DNA from: Chrysemys picta bellii
Taxonomy: Eukaryota; Chordata; Testudines; Emydidae
Direction: 5' to 3'
Assembly: GCF_011386835.1 (NCBI RefSeq)
Contig: NC_088799.1
Coordinates: forward strand, 76,651,302-76,715,301
Length of the DNA: 64,000 nucleotides
Positions 26,401 to 40,111 of the stretch are shown piece by piece. Under the pieces are notes generated by a model. It was not told where the DNA came from, made no database searches, and was given only the letters and a program-made list of their open reading frames with translations. Numbering within the stretch: the stretch's first letter is position 1; each line of letters begins with the position of its first letter. The position numbers were made by a program, and so were the translations under genes.

Positions 26401-27421
26401 AGTTTAGTCTACTCTGTTCTAAGAAAAAGATCCAAGAAAGGATATTAGAATTACTTTGCTTTATGTCTGAAGTTAGCTACAGTCATATAAAGATAGAATT
26501 TACCTTCTGATTATACTGGTATGGTAATGATGCAAGCTGAACTCCAGTCTACAGGTCATGCACTCTGTATAGTACCATTAATGCATATACACAGGTCATC
26601 AGTAAATGGTAAGTGGTAAATAAGATATTAGGGATATTTCTAATTCTTTGTGATAACAGTTGGTAACTGTTGGCTTTTTCGTGGTGACCAGTGTTTGACA
26701 CACTATTACACAATACGTTTTAGCAAGTGGTGTGTAGGATGGTTTTTATTCAGGTGATTCTAGTCAGATATTAATATCCTAGTTTGAACATTTCAATTCT
26801 CTGAGCAAGGTCCTATAAAGGTTTCTGCTCACAGGGGAATTTTAAGATTTCTTGAAGTTTCTTTTAGAGATTTGAGTTTGAAATTTCTAAAACTGAGCTG
26901 CTTCATGGCCAAATTCTGGGTATTGCACCATTTGGTCCAAAAAGAGGCCCATTTTAACACTGTTAAAGAGCATTAATGTGCTCCCATGTTCTGGTTGGCA
27001 GTGGCCCAACACACAACCTCCCTGCTAGTGACAGGAATAGTCTTCATGGGGGAAGGAGGGTTCTATAATTGTTACTGCCAGGAAGTGGATGTACACAAAT
27101 ATATGGACCATGCCTCTTGATCCCAAGGCCCTGCACTGTACTGTCATTGCAGAGCTCCTGTTGTGAAGAGCTTATAGAGCAAGGTTGTGGGAACCAGAAA
27201 CTGCTGTTCCTCCCCCTCCCCCCACCAACCTTTTTTTCTGGCATGTGCCTGTGCATAACTGGCAGCCAGAATTTGGCCTATTATTTGCAAACTTATTAAA
27301 GGTCTCCCATTCTTTGTGCATTTTTTCTTTACAATTTTAACCTTTTTATTCACACACAAATCAGGTGTTCTATGTATTGGTTCTTGGTTATTGCTTTGGG
27401 GCATGTATGCAATGAATTAAT

Positions 27422-27512
27422 TGGACCAGATCCTCAGCTAATGTAAATCTGCATAGCGCCTTTGACGTCAATGGAGCTAGGCCAGTTTACACCAACTAAG
27501 AATTGGTCCCAT
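27422..27512. repeat. Palindromic interspersed repeat, same family as 26314
   Basis: 'ggaccagatcctcagct' at the left and 'agaattggtccc' at the right are inverted copies. The centre 'gacgtcaatggagct' is the usual middle of this family. Confidence 0.55.
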
Positions 27513-27656
27513 TCTGATTGAGAATAATATGTTCACTGGGAATAAATACATCATATCCAATGTGCAAACAAATCTGATGTAAAACTTCTTTTGCACACAA
27601 CATAAAATAGAGGATGCAACTACAGGAGGAATGTGAAAGGCCTTTTGAAAATATTT

Positions 27657-27737
27657 CCCTTTTTATTTTTATTTTTATTATTATTATTTATTTTATTATA
27701 TATTTTAATCTTAAAACAGTGTGTGTGTGTGTGTGTT
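27657..27737. repeat. (TTTTA)/(TTA) and (GT)n low-complexity tract
   Basis: TTTTA and TTA units at 27657-27705, then a GT run at 27719-27737. Confidence 0.85.
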
Positions 27738-27739
27738 TT

Positions 27740-30700
27740 GTAGTCACCAGAGTTTACTGCTATCCAAATCACTATTCTTCTTGAAGATAATTGTCTTTGT
27801 CATTATGGAGTTAGTTGAATTTCTATAATAGTAAAAAGTCTCTCAAGATTAATCTATATATTTTAGCTAGAGAGAAAAATAAGATCATTTGGAATATTTG
27901 CTGTAAATAATGGAGTGTCACAGGCAGGTGAGGGTGGGATTAACAAAATAACCACCCAAATGTGCAGCCTTACTCTTCCAAAGAAAATGTGGGACCACAC
28001 TAAAACCAAGGAGCTCCCACACTGCTCCTTTTTTTCTCTTGTAGGGAAACACAATGTACATTTAGGTATTTTCAAATTGGAGAGACATGTTAAAGGAGTT
28101 TTCTGGTGTGGTCTCATCCTCTGTCACTCTTATATTAAAAGTGTACTGAGATATACACTGCTGGATGTGGCAATGTTAAATGGGTGTCAGCAAGATTCTA
28201 AGAGTTTAATATCATGACAATGCGGTATCGTGGAGTTAAATTTTGTTTATACCATTTGACCTTAAATTAATGGTACCTTTCATATCCCTTTTGTAATCCA
28301 TTAGATGTTAGAATGCCACTGTAGGCCAAATTTACAATTTACTTTCCTGGTGATTCACAAGGTATAATAAAGCATAAAATTTGGCCCTATGTTTCCAGTA
28401 TCTTGGTCTTATATATTTCCAACTGATTTACTCTGTAGCAGAAAAGAATGTCTAAGAATTCTCAATTTACTAGGTATAATCCTGTATCTCTAACCATGGG
28501 AAGAGAGTCATCCAGCTGAAAATGAGAAAATAAACGACATATCAAAATGCTGATTTCTTGTTTTCACAATTCTCAGGCTTCCAGCTATAGTGTACGGACA
28601 AAGCACAACGTGAAGGCCAGCATTGCTTTACCTGTTAACAGCGGTGTCTTCCCTTTTTTTCTTTCCTATGTAAAAACATTGTCCTAATAGGACAGTCACT
28701 TTCCAAATGTATTTACTTCAAGAAGCAAGGAAAGTTGATGAACATTTTAACAACAATGAGATATGATAAAAATATTCTCATCGGACAGTTAACATAGAAA
28801 TGACCTGACACCATAGCAAATCCAGCTTTCATAATTCCTTTCCAAATGATCATGTACTGCAGTTTCATTATTGTGAGATTCATAGCAGAATGTTTCTTTT
28901 AAATATCCTGTTTTTATTTACTGAAGAGATGGAATTGGTTTGTAAAATACAAAATATTGATAATTAGACCTGGCTCCCACAATTTGCATTATTTCTATAC
29001 ACAGAGAAATTGCTGCAGAGTTGCCAGTTTTTCTTGTGTCACTGTATTATATTTTGCATTATTACTAACCTGAGTTTGTGATTTAACTCCCTCCCAAAAC
29101 AAAAATAAACACCTCCCCAACACACACCACAACTTGGTGGCTTTATTTATGTTGTTTCCTACTTCCTCACAATACTTGCTCCCCTCCCCCAGCAGCTACA
29201 CTACAAAGCTTGTTGTACAGGGACTCCATTAATCCTACATTTCCTAGATGGTATCTGAGGCACAGTGGGTTTCCACAGAAATTAATTTGTCCTGACAACA
29301 GGCCTAAAGATTGGAGTCCAGGGATCACTTGGCAAATTCCCTTTAAACTGAGCACAATAATAAACAGAAAGCTGATAACGACAGTTCTAAAAGACCACAC
29401 AGAGGAAGGACCCAGAATAGACTTGCTCTGTGTATATCTATGAATACCTCTGATAACTAGCATACAGAAGCTTTATGTATGATAGGAAAATAAGCATGCT
29501 GATTTATGCACGTTTTGATATTACAGCACTAGGCAGAACTCAATTAATCTAGAAATATACATTTCTAGCTAACTGTTTTAAGGTATATAGTAATTTAATA
29601 AAATACTAAATAGGAAACAGTATTTAACAAGCTGTTCAAATTTGCACAAATTTGAACTTAATGATTGCATGACCAGATCTGTATAATTTTCTGTACATTA
29701 ATGTGGCTCAAATTTTCTCAGAATATCCTGCTCTCTAAATATTTTAAGAAGATTAATAACTGACAATATTACATTTAGTAAAGAATGAGTCCCAAATTAT
29801 AATTACCTATGGTTTATGACAAATATATTTTCTTTACAACCCTTTGTAAATGTGTTGACTTTTGCATTTGGTTTGAATTATCCTTCTGTGCAATAACTCC
29901 TTGTAAAGGTAAGAGCAGCTTAAAAGATATTACTGTTTTTTTCCTCATCCCTTTGGTGCATGTCTGAGAGTTATTGTTTTTCCAAAGTTTAGGTTTATAA
30001 AATAGTATTTAAGTTGCATGTTGAAATATATACCAATATAGTAAATAAATGAACATTCATTGGATAACCTAGCCTGTGTAAGAACATTTTAGCATTTTGT
30101 TATTTGTAAATAGTCTTAGAGCTTTAAGGATGTTTGTAATTTATAGTGTGTCAATAAACCAATCCCAGGTCAATTTATGAAAAACTATCATAATATTATG
30201 AATTGATAGAGCAAAGTGAGGTAAAATATATGCTGCTTAACTTTTTTCACCTCTCAGGCATAGGATGGCAAATGTAGAAAGAGAGAGAAAATGGATTTCG
30301 GTGCTTGAACGACGTTTTGAAAGTAGTCTAATTTTGCTTTTAATGACCAAAATGCATTATGAAATAACACCTCCTCACTGCACAAAAAATATATGAGACT
30401 ATGTTAAAAGTAGAGAAAACTAGCATAGTTGACAGGTATGGTTATACACCTAAATTGCATGAGTCACATATGATTACTTTTAATGCCTCAGATATTTCCT
30501 TCTAGATGGAAATTCTTTAATATACTTTTACATGATATCCTCAAATTCAATGATGATCATTAAGCACAATATATTTTCCACCATTTTTTCAAGTAAAACT
30601 ATGCGGGTGCTTGAGATAAACAGAAATATTAAAGTTGCAAATCTACAGTGCCTGGGGAAAACAGATGCAAGGTAACTGACCCAATGTTCCAGCATGAAGT

Positions 30701-30875
30701 GATAGCTCAGAATGAAGGGTCACGTTGTGGTTGTTTCTGTATCACTACATAAGGCTGGGTGGCAGGCTGCCAGTGGTTGTGTAGTTAAGGGTTTGGAATG
30801 CAGGCTGCCCTTGGCATTTGAGATGCTGGGAATTTATATATAAAAGTTCTGTCTTACATGCTATTCCAGCACAGA
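27740..30875. other. Non-coding gene-desert sequence
   Basis: No recognisable exon, RNA gene or young transposon. One octamer (ATTTGCAT at 28982-28989) occurs without further context. Confidence 0.5.
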
Positions 30876-30880
30876 TAATG

Positions 30881-30955
30881 GACCAATTCTGCTTTTATTA
30901 TAGGCAGTGACAAAACTACCATTGACTTCAACTGGGGCGAGATCAGGCCCATTAT
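30881..30955. repeat. Short palindromic repeat copy (TTGACTTCAA centre)
   Basis: 'accaattctgc' near the left and 'gagatcaggccca' at the right, with 'ccattgacttcaact' between. These are recurring words of the small fold-back families in this window. Confidence 0.45.
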
Positions 30956-33900
30956 TCAGGTGCTGACCTAGCTGCCGAGGTGGGGTACATTATACTCTTC
31001 ACGTGTAATATATACGGCATCTCCTTGAAAAATAAAAAAAACCTCTCTCTCATTATTGGCTTTAAATTAGTTTGTACACTAAGAATTAATTAATTAGAGC
31101 TGACATACTTTTAAAATTAAATTCAGAATGAGTGCAATTTATATTTGTCACACTTAAAGAACTTTATCTATTGTTCTGAAATACAGAAGATTTAAAAACA
31201 ACTATTTTAATGCTCTCAGGCTCCTCTTTCTTGTTTCTGATGCAAGACCAAATTGACTTGCTATGCCTTTTAGTTCATAGTTCTGTAACAGAGCAAATGC
31301 ACCAAAAATAAATCCCCCTCATATCAAAATCATTTCATGTGTTTCAATATACAAGCTATTAGGTATTTTGAATTTGGACCAAATCAGCCAATGTTTTTCT
31401 GCAGCAAACAGTTCCATAGTGTGCTCTATACATTTGATTTGAAGGACTGTGTATTATTTGATGTTCTTATGAGATAAAACAATAAACTTTTGAATATGTT
31501 TTTCCATTTGAATAAAAGCCTATGGATGCTTCACCCTGCATCCTAAAGCCTGATTTCCCCCGGGACTCATTATCATGCAGCTCACATTGTCAGTCACCTA
31601 CACTGTTGAACTTGCTATCACATAACCTTCAAAACGTTACTAGTTATTATGTGTCATAGGGCAGATTTATGATAAACTAACTTTGAAACAGTAATGAATT
31701 CTTGTTCTGTTCTGTTTCTGGTAACATTTTGGGTAATGTCATTAGATTTAATTTTTAAACAATACGTTACATTTTCCTTTTATTCTATCATATAGAAGAG
31801 CCCCCTCCCTGTCTGAAATAGTTCCCTCCCTAAACATGGTTTATGATGATTTGAGCACTGCCTATAAAGAATGAAAATGAGAACACTTGTCTTTAAGCTA
31901 CCAAACTGCTCACTAACGTTCATCATGACTCAAATCCGTCCCTTGTGATTAAACTTTCGGAACTCTCTGACTTGGTGAAAGTTGAAGAAACTTAACCCTT
32001 ATTCCAGCAGTCAGCATAGCCAACCAGCATTCTGAATACAAGGAGAAAGTTTATGGGTATATGTGACAGAAACATTTCTCAGGATCATTCATGCTGCCAG
32101 TGTCTTGGGATTTTTGCTGAGGCTCTAGTTTAGTGGTGACAACTGTCTATAGTATCATTATCTTAAGAAAATACAAGCCTATTTTACCATGTATCTTAAT
32201 AAGTGACCTGATTTTCAAAAGTGTTGAGGCCCACAGTAGCTCCCATTGAATAGGGTCAGTGCTTACTCAGGATTTTTGAAATTATAGCCATTGGTATTGT
32301 GAACTGTTGTGAGATCTTAAAAAAGGTATGAAATTCATACTGATAATCACGGTACAATCATCCTGTAGGTACTTAGTATGGAAAATACCCGCAAAGAAAA
32401 CATGCAGTACAAAGTATTCGGTGGCAAAAGCCACTAGTGTGGTTGATTTGGATACAAATCAGCTGGACTCAATTATGAGGATTGGGTCCATGATGTCTGT
32501 ACAGGATTTGCACCTCCTATGAAGTGACAAGAGCAACAATGCACATTTTGAAGACCATATTGATTTGACATATTGCCCAGATCTACTAGAGATAACTGCA
32601 CAGACAGAATGTTTCCACTAAGGTGTGGTGTTGGTGAAGTTTAGGGATAAGGGCCAGTATCATTACCTTGGGAAAAATCACTTGCTACCATGGCCGAGGT
32701 ATCATGCTGTGGTTCTGGTTCTCCAAGGGCACTAGGGGCGAAAGTTCATATCACTCTATTAATATTTATGTAGCAATTCAGGAGGTAATGCATTGCTAAA
32801 ATTCAACTCAGAAATGCATCAAATTTTATCACTTTTAGTGCTTGAAATTAAATATTTCTACACCAGCTGAAGGGGGAGGGTGGCAATAATTAGAATACTC
32901 TTCTTACCCCAGGTTATTGGCTACCTCAAATGCCCCAAGGTATTTGCTATCTCAGGTACTAGTCCAAATTAAAAGGTCTACAAATGCCTCTGTATAGATA
33001 GACATTTTTAGGCAGAAGATAAGCTGCTTTATAAATACAATAAAATATAATATAAGGCATTCAGAAATATTTAGGGCCAGACCCTGCAAACACTTATTTA
33101 CATGGGTGTGCACTTGTTTCCCATCCAGGCCAGTCAATGGAACTCTGTGTGTGTCTAAGGACTATTTGGATGCATAAGGAATGGCAGGATTTGGCCTTTT
33201 GTTCTGGGCAATACATCCCACCTAAAGGTAGTCAGAATATTTTTATCATTGGCAGAACCCATTTTTGCAGCTATCTGCTTGCATCAGAATAGTAATATAA
33301 ACTCTGACAAAGACCACTCTCTCTCCGCTCCAAACCTTGTGCAAAATCAACAACTATTACTGATGCTGGCCCTTTTAGGGTTAGATTCTAAGAAACAGTT
33401 TAATATTTTATTAGTCCAAAACCAAAGGACATTTTAATTATTGTCATGGAAGGTTCTTATACAACATTCCTTATTCACAAGATTTCCATTGGTTTCAATA
33501 GGATTTGTAGCAAGCAAGTAGTGCTAACCTCTCATTAAAGCAAAATAAATTTAACGGAAGTAAAAAATCAATTACATTAATTTAAAAAAATCTGAAAAGT
33601 AAGAAGTCTGAGGAGAATATGGTACTCACCACAAAACCCCTTTTCCAGGTCCCTGGAATTTATTATGTAATTTTTGGCAGGCCTGCTAACTACATCATGT
33701 GGCTACATCACTTCATGTTCTGAACTATAACATGGTCAGAGATGATCAAAGTGAAAATGCTAAGGCACCGGGCATTTTAAAAATGCTTTATTCTGAAAAT
33801 TGTTCTAAAACTGTATACCGTTTATATTTAAAAATAATTGCTAATACTCTAAGTGCTCAATCATCTCTTTTGGATGGAGTTATTAGAAAATGTGAATGAA

Positions 33901-34140
33901 CAGCCCAATATCCTCACTGGTGGCAGATTTGAATCAGTCATTTCTCCCAATCTCCAGTGTAGTTTAGCCCATCTCTGTTTTTAAATACTTTTTACACTTG
34001 AGCATTGAAAGTGTTAACTACTTGAGACCAGATCTTCAGTTCTTGTAAATTAATATAACTCAGCTGAATTCAATAGAGCTATCTCAGTTTACACCAGCTG
34101 AGGATTTGTCTCTTTCTGTACTTTATTTCCCTAATTTTCT
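30956..34140. other. Non-coding with scattered palindromic repeat copies
   Basis: Two further fold-back repeat copies are visible. One is at 32210-32289 ('gattttcaaaagtgttgag' against 'actcaggatttttgaaa'). The other is at 33073-33200 ('agggccagaccctgcaaa' against 'ggcaggatttggcc'). The remaining sequence is unique and shows no coding pattern. Confidence 0.45.
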
Positions 34141-34149
34141 CTCTTCCTG

Positions 34150-34382
34150 ATATTTGATGAACCTGCATCAAAGTAACGCAATCAGCAATATTCCTAATGA
34201 TACAATCCTGTGGATTATTTGATAGCCCAAACGTCACTAACATGTAATCCAAGTAATTGGAATATTTGTATTAAAGGTAACATTTACCCTAGGGTTAAGT
34301 AGGACTTCAGTGGTCCCATTGGGCTTGTTCTGCATAGGTATGAATTTCACCCCAAGTTAACAGTTTGGTGTTCTAGCATATT
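34150..34382 (+). repeat. Dispersed repeat, copy 1 (pairs with 45036-45368)
   Basis: Shares the exact 20-mer GTTTGGTGTTCTAGCATATT (34363-34382) with 45349-45368, in the same orientation. Upstream the two copies align loosely over about 200 bp ('ttttgatag.ccaaa', then '.atccaa.ttatt'). Copy 1 is cut at its right by the MITE beginning at 34384. The family is unknown to me. Confidence 0.55.
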
Positions 34383-34383
34383 A

Positions 34384-34612
34384 CAGGTCTGTTGCATCTT
34401 ACGCTGGGGTTACGTTCCGCAGTCAGCGCGTAAAGCGAAAATCGTGTATAGTCAAAATTGTATTGAGTTTAATGGCGGGCAAAATTGCCCGCACTACAGG
34501 TACAGTATTAAAATTGTTATTTTTCTCCTTTTTTGTGGTTTTTTTTTGTTTTTGCCAACTGTGTAAAGCTGAAATCGTGCATGTTAAATGTACGTAAGAT
34601 GCGACAGACCTG
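34384..34612. mobile_element. 229-bp MITE, Tc1/mariner- or Tigger-type
   Basis: The left end is CAGGTCTGTTGCATCTTACG; the right end is its reverse complement with one mismatch. TA dinucleotides flank both sides (34382-34383 and 34613-34614), the target-site duplication of the Tc1/mariner/pogo superfamily. The interior is non-coding, with subterminal copies of 'gcgtaaagcgaaaatcgtg' on the left and 'gtgtaaagctgaaatcgtg' on the right in direct orientation. A 64-codon frame on the minus strand is not a transposase. Confidence 0.85.
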
Positions 34613-34619
34613 TACACAT

Positions 34620-37600
34620 TTTACACTTCTATGAAACAAGAGCTCTGTTGAACAAGTCAGTAAATAAACTCATTAGGAAGTCAACAAAAAGATAAGACAT
34701 CAATTTTTCTAATTTTAAATGCATTTTCGTGCTCAAGAAAGTGAGAAATGGGAGTGCTGATTTTCAAGGGCTGTACATCCTGTTTCCCTCAGAACATGGA
34801 TGTGATTGGGAGCTGTATGCAGGAACATAGGAAGTATATTATATATGTACTAGAAATATGCAAGATATGATATGCAGGATTTTACTATGTCCATTTTCGT
34901 GTATATGCTTAATGTAAGTGTGTATTTTACAGAACCATTGGAGTTGGTGCTGTGAACATTTGCAGAATGCTGGGCCCCCCAAATGGAATGCAGGAAGGTG
35001 CTGTGCAGGTTTCCATATGGTCTCTTACATTAGATGATACAGAAGAGAGCAGTTTGTAGCAAGAAACCACGGCCTGGAATGCTGTACAACATAGTATGCG
35101 TCCCATAGCAAATAGTTAAATGATATATCCCTGCCATTGCTTTGCCATGTGAGAAAAGGTGTGTGGCAAAGCAGAAAGGGGAAGAAAGCATGAAATTCTC
35201 TATGTGTCATGCTCCAATGGAAAACATGCAGTGCATGGATATGGCCCAAGCAAGTTAATTCAGGTCAGAAGATTATTAACTTCCTGTTATCTTTGAAGGG
35301 GTGACATAAATGTTTGTACAGTGGCCAGGACAATGGGGCTGGGACCTTTAGAAGCTACCATGATAGAAATATTAACAGTAGCGGCTGGGGCCAGTCAATG
35401 ACAGCTTGGTGATGGGTTGGGAGACACACACTCAGGACAATCACTTGGACAAATGCTACTCTCATTTACCCTGATGTAAATCTGAGTAACTCCACTGAAG
35501 TTTCCCCAACAGAATTACTCCAGATTTACACTGGTGTGAATGTGAGCAGGGTGTTGTGCATCTGGTTTGGGATTCATAGGGCGTGGGCCTTCTATTTCGG
35601 TATGTCCATGCATTTGCCCTGCTGTTGGCCTCAGGTACTTATGTAGACAATGTAGGATCCACTGTTCTTTTTCACATAAGGCTTTCCCTTCAATTCACAC
35701 TTTACACAGGGACTCAGGACATGGCCTATGATTTTCTCAAGTGTACCTCAGACCTGCTACTCCAGTCATGAGCAAAAGCTGCCGTGTTGTAACAAACTGT
35801 GTTTGTTTTGTGCATTGTTGAAGCTCAAGTATTGCTCTAAGTCATTGATATATGCTAGATGGATAAAATAGCCTCTGGGCTGCTATAAACTATGCTGTCA
35901 TAGTCTCAAAGGACCATTATGCCAGCTGGGGAATCACTGGAGCACACCCTGTAGTAGGGACCAAAGGAAAGAGTTGGGGGAGGGGAGTATGTGGATTAGT
36001 GCAAAGGAACTGCAGCATAGTAGAGAATCTGTCTCATTATATACAGCTGATATATACATAGGTGTTATGATTAAACAGTCCACAAATAGCTTCAGTTACT
36101 GGTACCTGAGATATCAGTTATGCACTATTTCCGACATAGTTCAGGTACTGCATTGTACATATGCTGTATCTGAGATACTATTGGGGGTAACCCTGTGTAA
36201 ATGTTGACTCCCAAATAGCAACAACTGTTTCCAAACTGTTCAGCTTAGAAGGGTTGGGTATGTGCTTCCCTGTAATCCAGATCCATTCTAGTATTTTATC
36301 TTGTATTTCAGAGCAATTCTTCAGCTCCTCTTCTCTGTATAACCCTCTGATAAATCATTTAGGATCATTCCTTTTAAGAACAGTAAAAGTGTCACATTAG
36401 CCGACTCCTAAAATGATTGCTTGACTTGTTATAGATATCTGTTGACCTGCTCCTTTAAAGTTACAAGTCTGCAACTAACTGCTCTCTTAAGCCAATCTAC
36501 TTCCTTTTTTAATGAAATTGTCCCTTTAGCCCTTTTCCAGAGCTGACTTTTCAACAATAGCGTTAGTAACATTGTGCTCAGTTCTTTCCTCTAACACCTT
36601 GCCCAGAGCTAACTTGCAGCTTCACTCTGTCAGCTGTAAGATATAGATATACTGTTGTCTTAATTACTCATATTTCTCCTGCTGCTCATAATTCTGCTTG
36701 TACCACCAAAGAGCTCTTCAGAGAGCTTTACTGCTTCCTTTTCCCTTTCTTTGGGGGTTTAAAGGTTGTCAGATGTATAAATGATCCTTGTTGTACAGCC
36801 TTGGTTATGACAGCGTCCTTTGTGGTAGAGGTTTAGTGGGATGGGAGAACTTAATAAGAGTGCTTTTGGATAGGAGCTCTATGGCAGAAAAGAACATATA
36901 CCACCTTGCATAATAGAGCACCAAATGCTGCCTATGGCAAATCCAGTCTCTAATGAGTGTCTTATCTATCTAATCTATCCCTCTTAAATTTTAGAAGTTG
37001 ATTGTCAGTGGTAAATGGTTATTTGATTCTCACTCCTTCTCACTGGTTATTTATTGGCAATTGATTTCCTACTGTAGCCAATCTGCTAATGTACTTCTGC
37101 TTAAAAGACTACTGGTGAAGGAGGACCAGAAAGTCCAAAAAAGCCCTGTGCAATAGCTCTTACACTTAATCCTTTGTGGTTCCAATTCCCTCTTTATGAA
37201 TATATTCTATTGTTTCTGTTATCTACATTAATTAACTAACTAATCCGTCTGCCATTGCCAGTTGAGGACCCTTTAGTAAACCGACGACATGATGTCCCTG
37301 TTTCATAGGCAGAGATTCAAATAAGTTTTGTCAGACCAGTGAGATCTCAAGTACAGACCATTCTTGACCTCAGTCCTTCATTTGCAATTACTTGAAGTCT
37401 ACTCTGAGAATTGTCTTCTTTTAGAATATAACAGCTTAACTACAGTGGCATGTATTTTTCATAGATAGAATACATCTTGGCTGATTTATGGTCCAGTGCA
37501 GAAAGTTCTATTATGTTTTTATTTTGCTTGAACAGATTCAGTGGGAATGAATTCGTTGGACATTACTACATCAGGGCTTGTCAAGTCACTATATTTAAGA

Positions 37601-37800
37601 GTTGGTTACTCTTTCCATTATAAAGCTTTCTGGGATGCTGAAGTTGTTTGAGGTGATGCAGGGCTTAGCACCAGCTCAGATACATGTGTTCTGCTCATGC
37701 TTGGCCTGTACCCCAAAGTGTACCTTTGATTTTTCTGGTTTTCTTATGGGTTTATTTTTCCAATTCAGTTGTGAACATGTTGGGCAAGTGTATCTTAGTA
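34620..37800. other. Non-coding gene-desert sequence
   Basis: No exon is supported. A palindromic repeat copy lies at 35450-35555: 'gatgtaaatctgagtaactc' faces 'gaattactccagatttac'. The rest is unannotated unique DNA. Confidence 0.5.
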
Positions 37801-37810
37801 ACCAATACAG

Positions 37811-37989
37811 CAGGGATAGTCAATAGGTGGACTGTGGGCCAAATCTAGACTATCAGGTACTTTTCAATGGACCCTGAAATCTTTTTATTAATGTTGTTGT
37901 TTTTTTAAATTATTTTCTCTGGAGTCTGGACCTTGACTATGCCTTGACCAAGAAATTTGGATCTTAAAAAAAATAATTGACTACCCCTG
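37811..37989. mobile_element. 179-bp hAT-type MITE with 8-bp target-site duplication
   Basis: Termini CAGGGATAGTCAAT (plus, left) and CAGGGGTAGTCAAT (minus, right) are inverted copies with one mismatch and have the CAGGG start typical of hAT/Charlie elements. The flanks CAATACAG (37803-37810) and CATTACAG (37990-37997) agree at 7 of 8 positions, fitting the 8-bp duplication made by hAT transposases. No coding sequence remains, so it is non-autonomous. Confidence 0.8.
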
Positions 37990-38543
37990 CATTACAGTAT
38001 CATAGAAATGAAAAACAATAACACAAGGAATTATTACAGAATTTCCCTGACCTTAAAACAGCATTAAATAAAGGTCAACAGCCTACAGACAATAGGCTGC
38101 AGTAGGTTCATGGCCAGGCTAATCAAATACACAGGTGTGACTAAAGAGGCTGTTAGAGGAGCTAAATGGAAATAGACGAGAGAACTTAATAAGAAGCATT
38201 GGAACTAAAAAGCAATTTTATGTTTTGTATGGAGGAATTGTGGGGCCTGAGGAAAAAAAGCCTTCTTATGTTAGCACTGACTTTAAGCAAAGGAAAATGG
38301 ACAGGAATCCTGCAGCAGGAAAGGAAACAGCAGTAGGGACGAGAATGGGAACGAAGAGGAAGGCTAGTGCTGATACCAGTCAGATAGGCGATACTGGCAG
38401 TAGAATGACTGTACCCAATTGGGCAAGGAATGTGGGCGAACCCAAGCAGCAACAGTTAAGATGTTTGTACACCAATACAAGGAGCCTGGGTAACACAATG
38501 GAGGACCTAGCACTACTGGTGCAGGAAACCAAATATTATACAG

Positions 38544-39089
38544 ATAACAGGAACATGGTGGAATAGTAATTATGACTGGAGTACAGGTATTGACGGGCAT
38601 GTGCTGTTCAGGAAAGACAGAAATAAAGGCAAAGGTGGCAGAGTAGCATTGTATATCAATGATGAGGTAGACTGTAAAGAAATTACAAGAGAGCCTGTTT
38701 GGGCCAAAATCACTTTGGGGAAGAAAGCTATTCGAGGTTCACCTGATATAGTGCTTGGGGTATGGTACCGACCACCAGGATCTGATTTAGATATGGATAG
38801 AGACCTCTTTAATGTTTTTAATGAAATAAATACTAATGGAAACTATGTGATTATGGGAGACTTTAACATCCCAGATGTAGATTGGAGGACAAATACTACT
38901 AATAATAGTAGGGCCCAGATTTTCCTGGATGCGATAGCTGACAGATTTCTTCACCAAATAGTTGCTGAACCAACAAGAGGTGAGGCCATTTTAGATTTGG
39001 TATTGGTGAGTAGTGAAGACCTCACAGAAGAACTGGCTGTAGGGGACAACCTTGGTTCGAGTGATCATGAGCTAATTCAGTTTAACTAA
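38544..39089 (+). pseudogene. CR1 ORF2 endonuclease domain remnant
   Basis: One open frame of about 180 codons encodes an APE-type endonuclease, the domain that nicks target DNA in non-LTR retrotransposons. Visible motifs are WYRPPGSD, the catalytic GDFNIPDVDW and the terminal SSDHELIQF. At the upstream end the usual E-T-W-W motif reads G-T-W-W: the catalytic glutamate codon is GGA (38550-38552), and a frameshift lies just before it. The domain is therefore inactive as it stands. Confidence 0.85.
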
Positions 39090-40111
39090 ATGGAAGGATA
39101 AACAAAAATAGATCTGCAACAAGGGTCCTTGATTTCAAAAGAGCTAACTCTAAAAAATTAAGGGAATTAGTTAGAGAAGTGGACCAGACTGAAGAACTCA
39201 AGGATCTGAATGTGTAGGAGGCTTGGAATTACTTTAAGTCAAAGTTGCAGAAGCTATCTGAGTTCCGTATCCCAAGAAAGGGAACATTTTTAGGGAAAGG
39301 TGGCAGACCAAGATAGATGAGCAAATATCTCTAACGGATGATTAAGAGAAAACAGCCTACGAGGAATGGAAGATGGGAGGGATCAGCAAGGAAAGCTACT
39401 TCCTGGAGGGATAAAGTGAAAACTGCCAAAAGGAAAGAAGAGTTGGACCTTGCAAGGGGAATTAAAACTATCAGTAAAAGGTTCTATAGCCATATAAATA
39501 AAAAGAAAACAGGGAAAGAAGAAATGGGACCGCTAGGCACTCAGGATGGGATGGAGATTAAAGATTATCTAGGCATGACCCAACACCGAAACAAATACTT
39601 TGCCTCAGTTTTTAATGAGGCTAATGAAGAACTTTGGGGTATGGTAGGGTGGCTAATGTCAACGAGGATATGGAGGTAGAAATTACTGCATCCAAGGTTG
39701 AAGTCCAACTCAAACAGGTTAATGGAACTAAATCGGGGGGCCCAGATAATCTCCATCCAAGAATATTAAAGTAACTGGCACATTGAATTGCAAGACCAAT
39801 ATCAAGGATTTTTAATGAATCTGTACACTTGGGGGTCATAACCTATGACTGGAGAATTGCTAATATAGTTCCTATTTTTAAGAAAGGAGGAAAAAAGGTG
39901 ATTCAGGAAACTACAGATCTGTCAGTTTGACCTAAGTGGTATGCAAAGTCTTGGAACAAATTTTGAAAGAGAAAATAGTTAAGGACATAGAGGTGAATGG
40001 TAGTTGGGATTAAAATACAACATGGTATTACAAAAGGTAGATTGTGCCAGACCAACCTGATCTCCTTCTTGAAGAAGGTAACTGAGTTTTTTAGACAAAG
40101 GAAATGCAGAG

